From Cyanobium sp. CH-040 (GTDB lineage Bacteria; Cyanobacteriota; Cyanobacteriia; PCC-6307; Cyanobiaceae), in the NCBI RefSeq assembly GCF_024346135.1, contig NZ_JAGQCJ010000006.1, positions 62,001 to 126,000 on the forward strand: DNA of 64,000 nt, in the 5' to 3' direction. Positions within the stretch are counted from its first letter, which is position 1. Every line of letters starts with the position of its first letter. The notes beneath the pieces were generated by a model, which saw only the letters and a list, made by a program, of their open reading frames with translations, was not told the DNA's origin and did not search any database. Positions 63,667 through 64,000 of the stretch are shown piece by piece. A program made the translations under genes and the position numbers.

Positions 63667-64000
63667 GGCGGAAGGACGGCGGAGGATGTCCGGTCGGTGA
63701 AGGGTGTCCGGGCAGGGCCGGTCAGTGCGGATACCGGCGGCGGGCGAGATCGGATTTCACCGTAGGCAGCGCGTTGCCGCACCGCGTTGCCACACCGCGT
63801 CGCCGCACCGCGTCGCCGCCCCGTTCCTCCCCCGGGCGCGATAGCCATGCGGGCGGACGTCGAGATGGGAACCCCACGACGAAACAACACGGCGGCATCC
63901 TTGGCCGCGAACCTGAGACCAAACCCTCCATGAGCTGGGCCGCAAGAGATTCCTCACCAGATGTTGATTGCCCGGTGCTGGCTATGCGGTAGGTTGAGGG
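63667..64000. other. Non-coding stretch at window end
   Basis: About 330 bp with no supported gene. It holds the promoter region for the DUF4079 gene and the 13-bp repeat at 63771-63822. A coding region could begin beyond the window. Confidence 0.45.
63771..63822. repeat. 13-bp tandem repeat, four copies
   Basis: Four near-identical copies of gcgttgccgcacc lie head to tail upstream of the DUF4079 gene. The unit is not a multiple of three and no frame uses it, so it is non-coding. Confidence 0.85.

Overview
The window looks like chromosome from a high-GC unicellular cyanobacterium of the Cyanobium / freshwater Synechococcus type. The evidence is a plastid-lipid-associated (PAP/fibrillin) protein, a DUF4079 membrane protein, a Nat/Aap-type amino-acid ABC transporter, an arsenosugar gene set, glycogen/starch enzymes, and very GC-rich, tightly packed genes. 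I see no rRNA, tRNA, CRISPR array, insertion sequence or prophage.

0-8.4 kb: the 3' part of an endonuclease I gene, an SGNH-type hydrolase, two co-oriented membrane proteins (one with a collagen-like tail) that share a short N-terminal motif, a damaged glgX, a glutamine amidotransferase, a PAP/fibrillin gene, a DUF2459 gene and a Tat-exported alpha-amylase. 8.4-19.2 kb: a patatin-like lipase, a PQQ-type sugar dehydrogenase, an EamA exporter, a DM13 protein, an amino-acid permease, a RimK-like ATP-grasp ligase and several small secreted or membrane proteins.

19.2-34.5 kb is the most distinctive part. A minus-strand block encodes a methyltransferase, a DDD-motif glycosyltransferase-like protein, a sulfotransferase-TPR-GT41 (O-GlcNAc-transferase-like) fusion, and a MASE1 histidine kinase with its response regulator. 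Divergently follows a 2,578-residue YadA-like trimeric autotransporter. It has ten head/connector modules, a pair of cysteines at each module boundary, many N-x-S/T sequons and a coiled-coil extension after the beta-barrel anchor. A small secreted Cys-rich protein follows it. I infer that the block may modify and regulate this surface adhesin.

34.5-36.3 kb is visibly more AT-rich and holds small secreted or membrane proteins, one split by a single-base frameshift. 36.6-39.3 kb: Anbu proteasome-like protease, glutaminase and two hypotheticals, probably one transcription unit. 39.3-44.4 kb: two TauE/SafE transporters, a strip of decayed paralogous fragments (41.03-41.94 kb), then TspO-like, DedA and GAP-family membrane proteins. 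44.4-48.8 kb: a four-gene amino-acid ABC transporter operon with stop/start overlaps, then a small lipoprotein. 48.9-51.6 kb: a Ca2+/Na+-type antiporter, a small secreted protein and a DUF389 protein.

51.7-60.6 kb: an ECF sigma factor and an RskA-like anti-sigma factor overlap arsS (radical SAM). Nearby are DUF547, a membrane glycosyltransferase, a GT2 glycosyltransferase, a TVP38-mercuric-reductase-like fusion and arsM. Together they suggest arsenic methylation and arsenosugar synthesis under sigma/anti-sigma control. 60.6-64 kb: a cellulose-synthase-like glycosyltransferase with a DUF4079 protein, then a non-coding stretch with a 13-bp tandem repeat.

A recurring theme is short tandem duplication (9-15 bp units, and one 84-bp unit) inside genes or across their stop codons, with several partly decayed genes.
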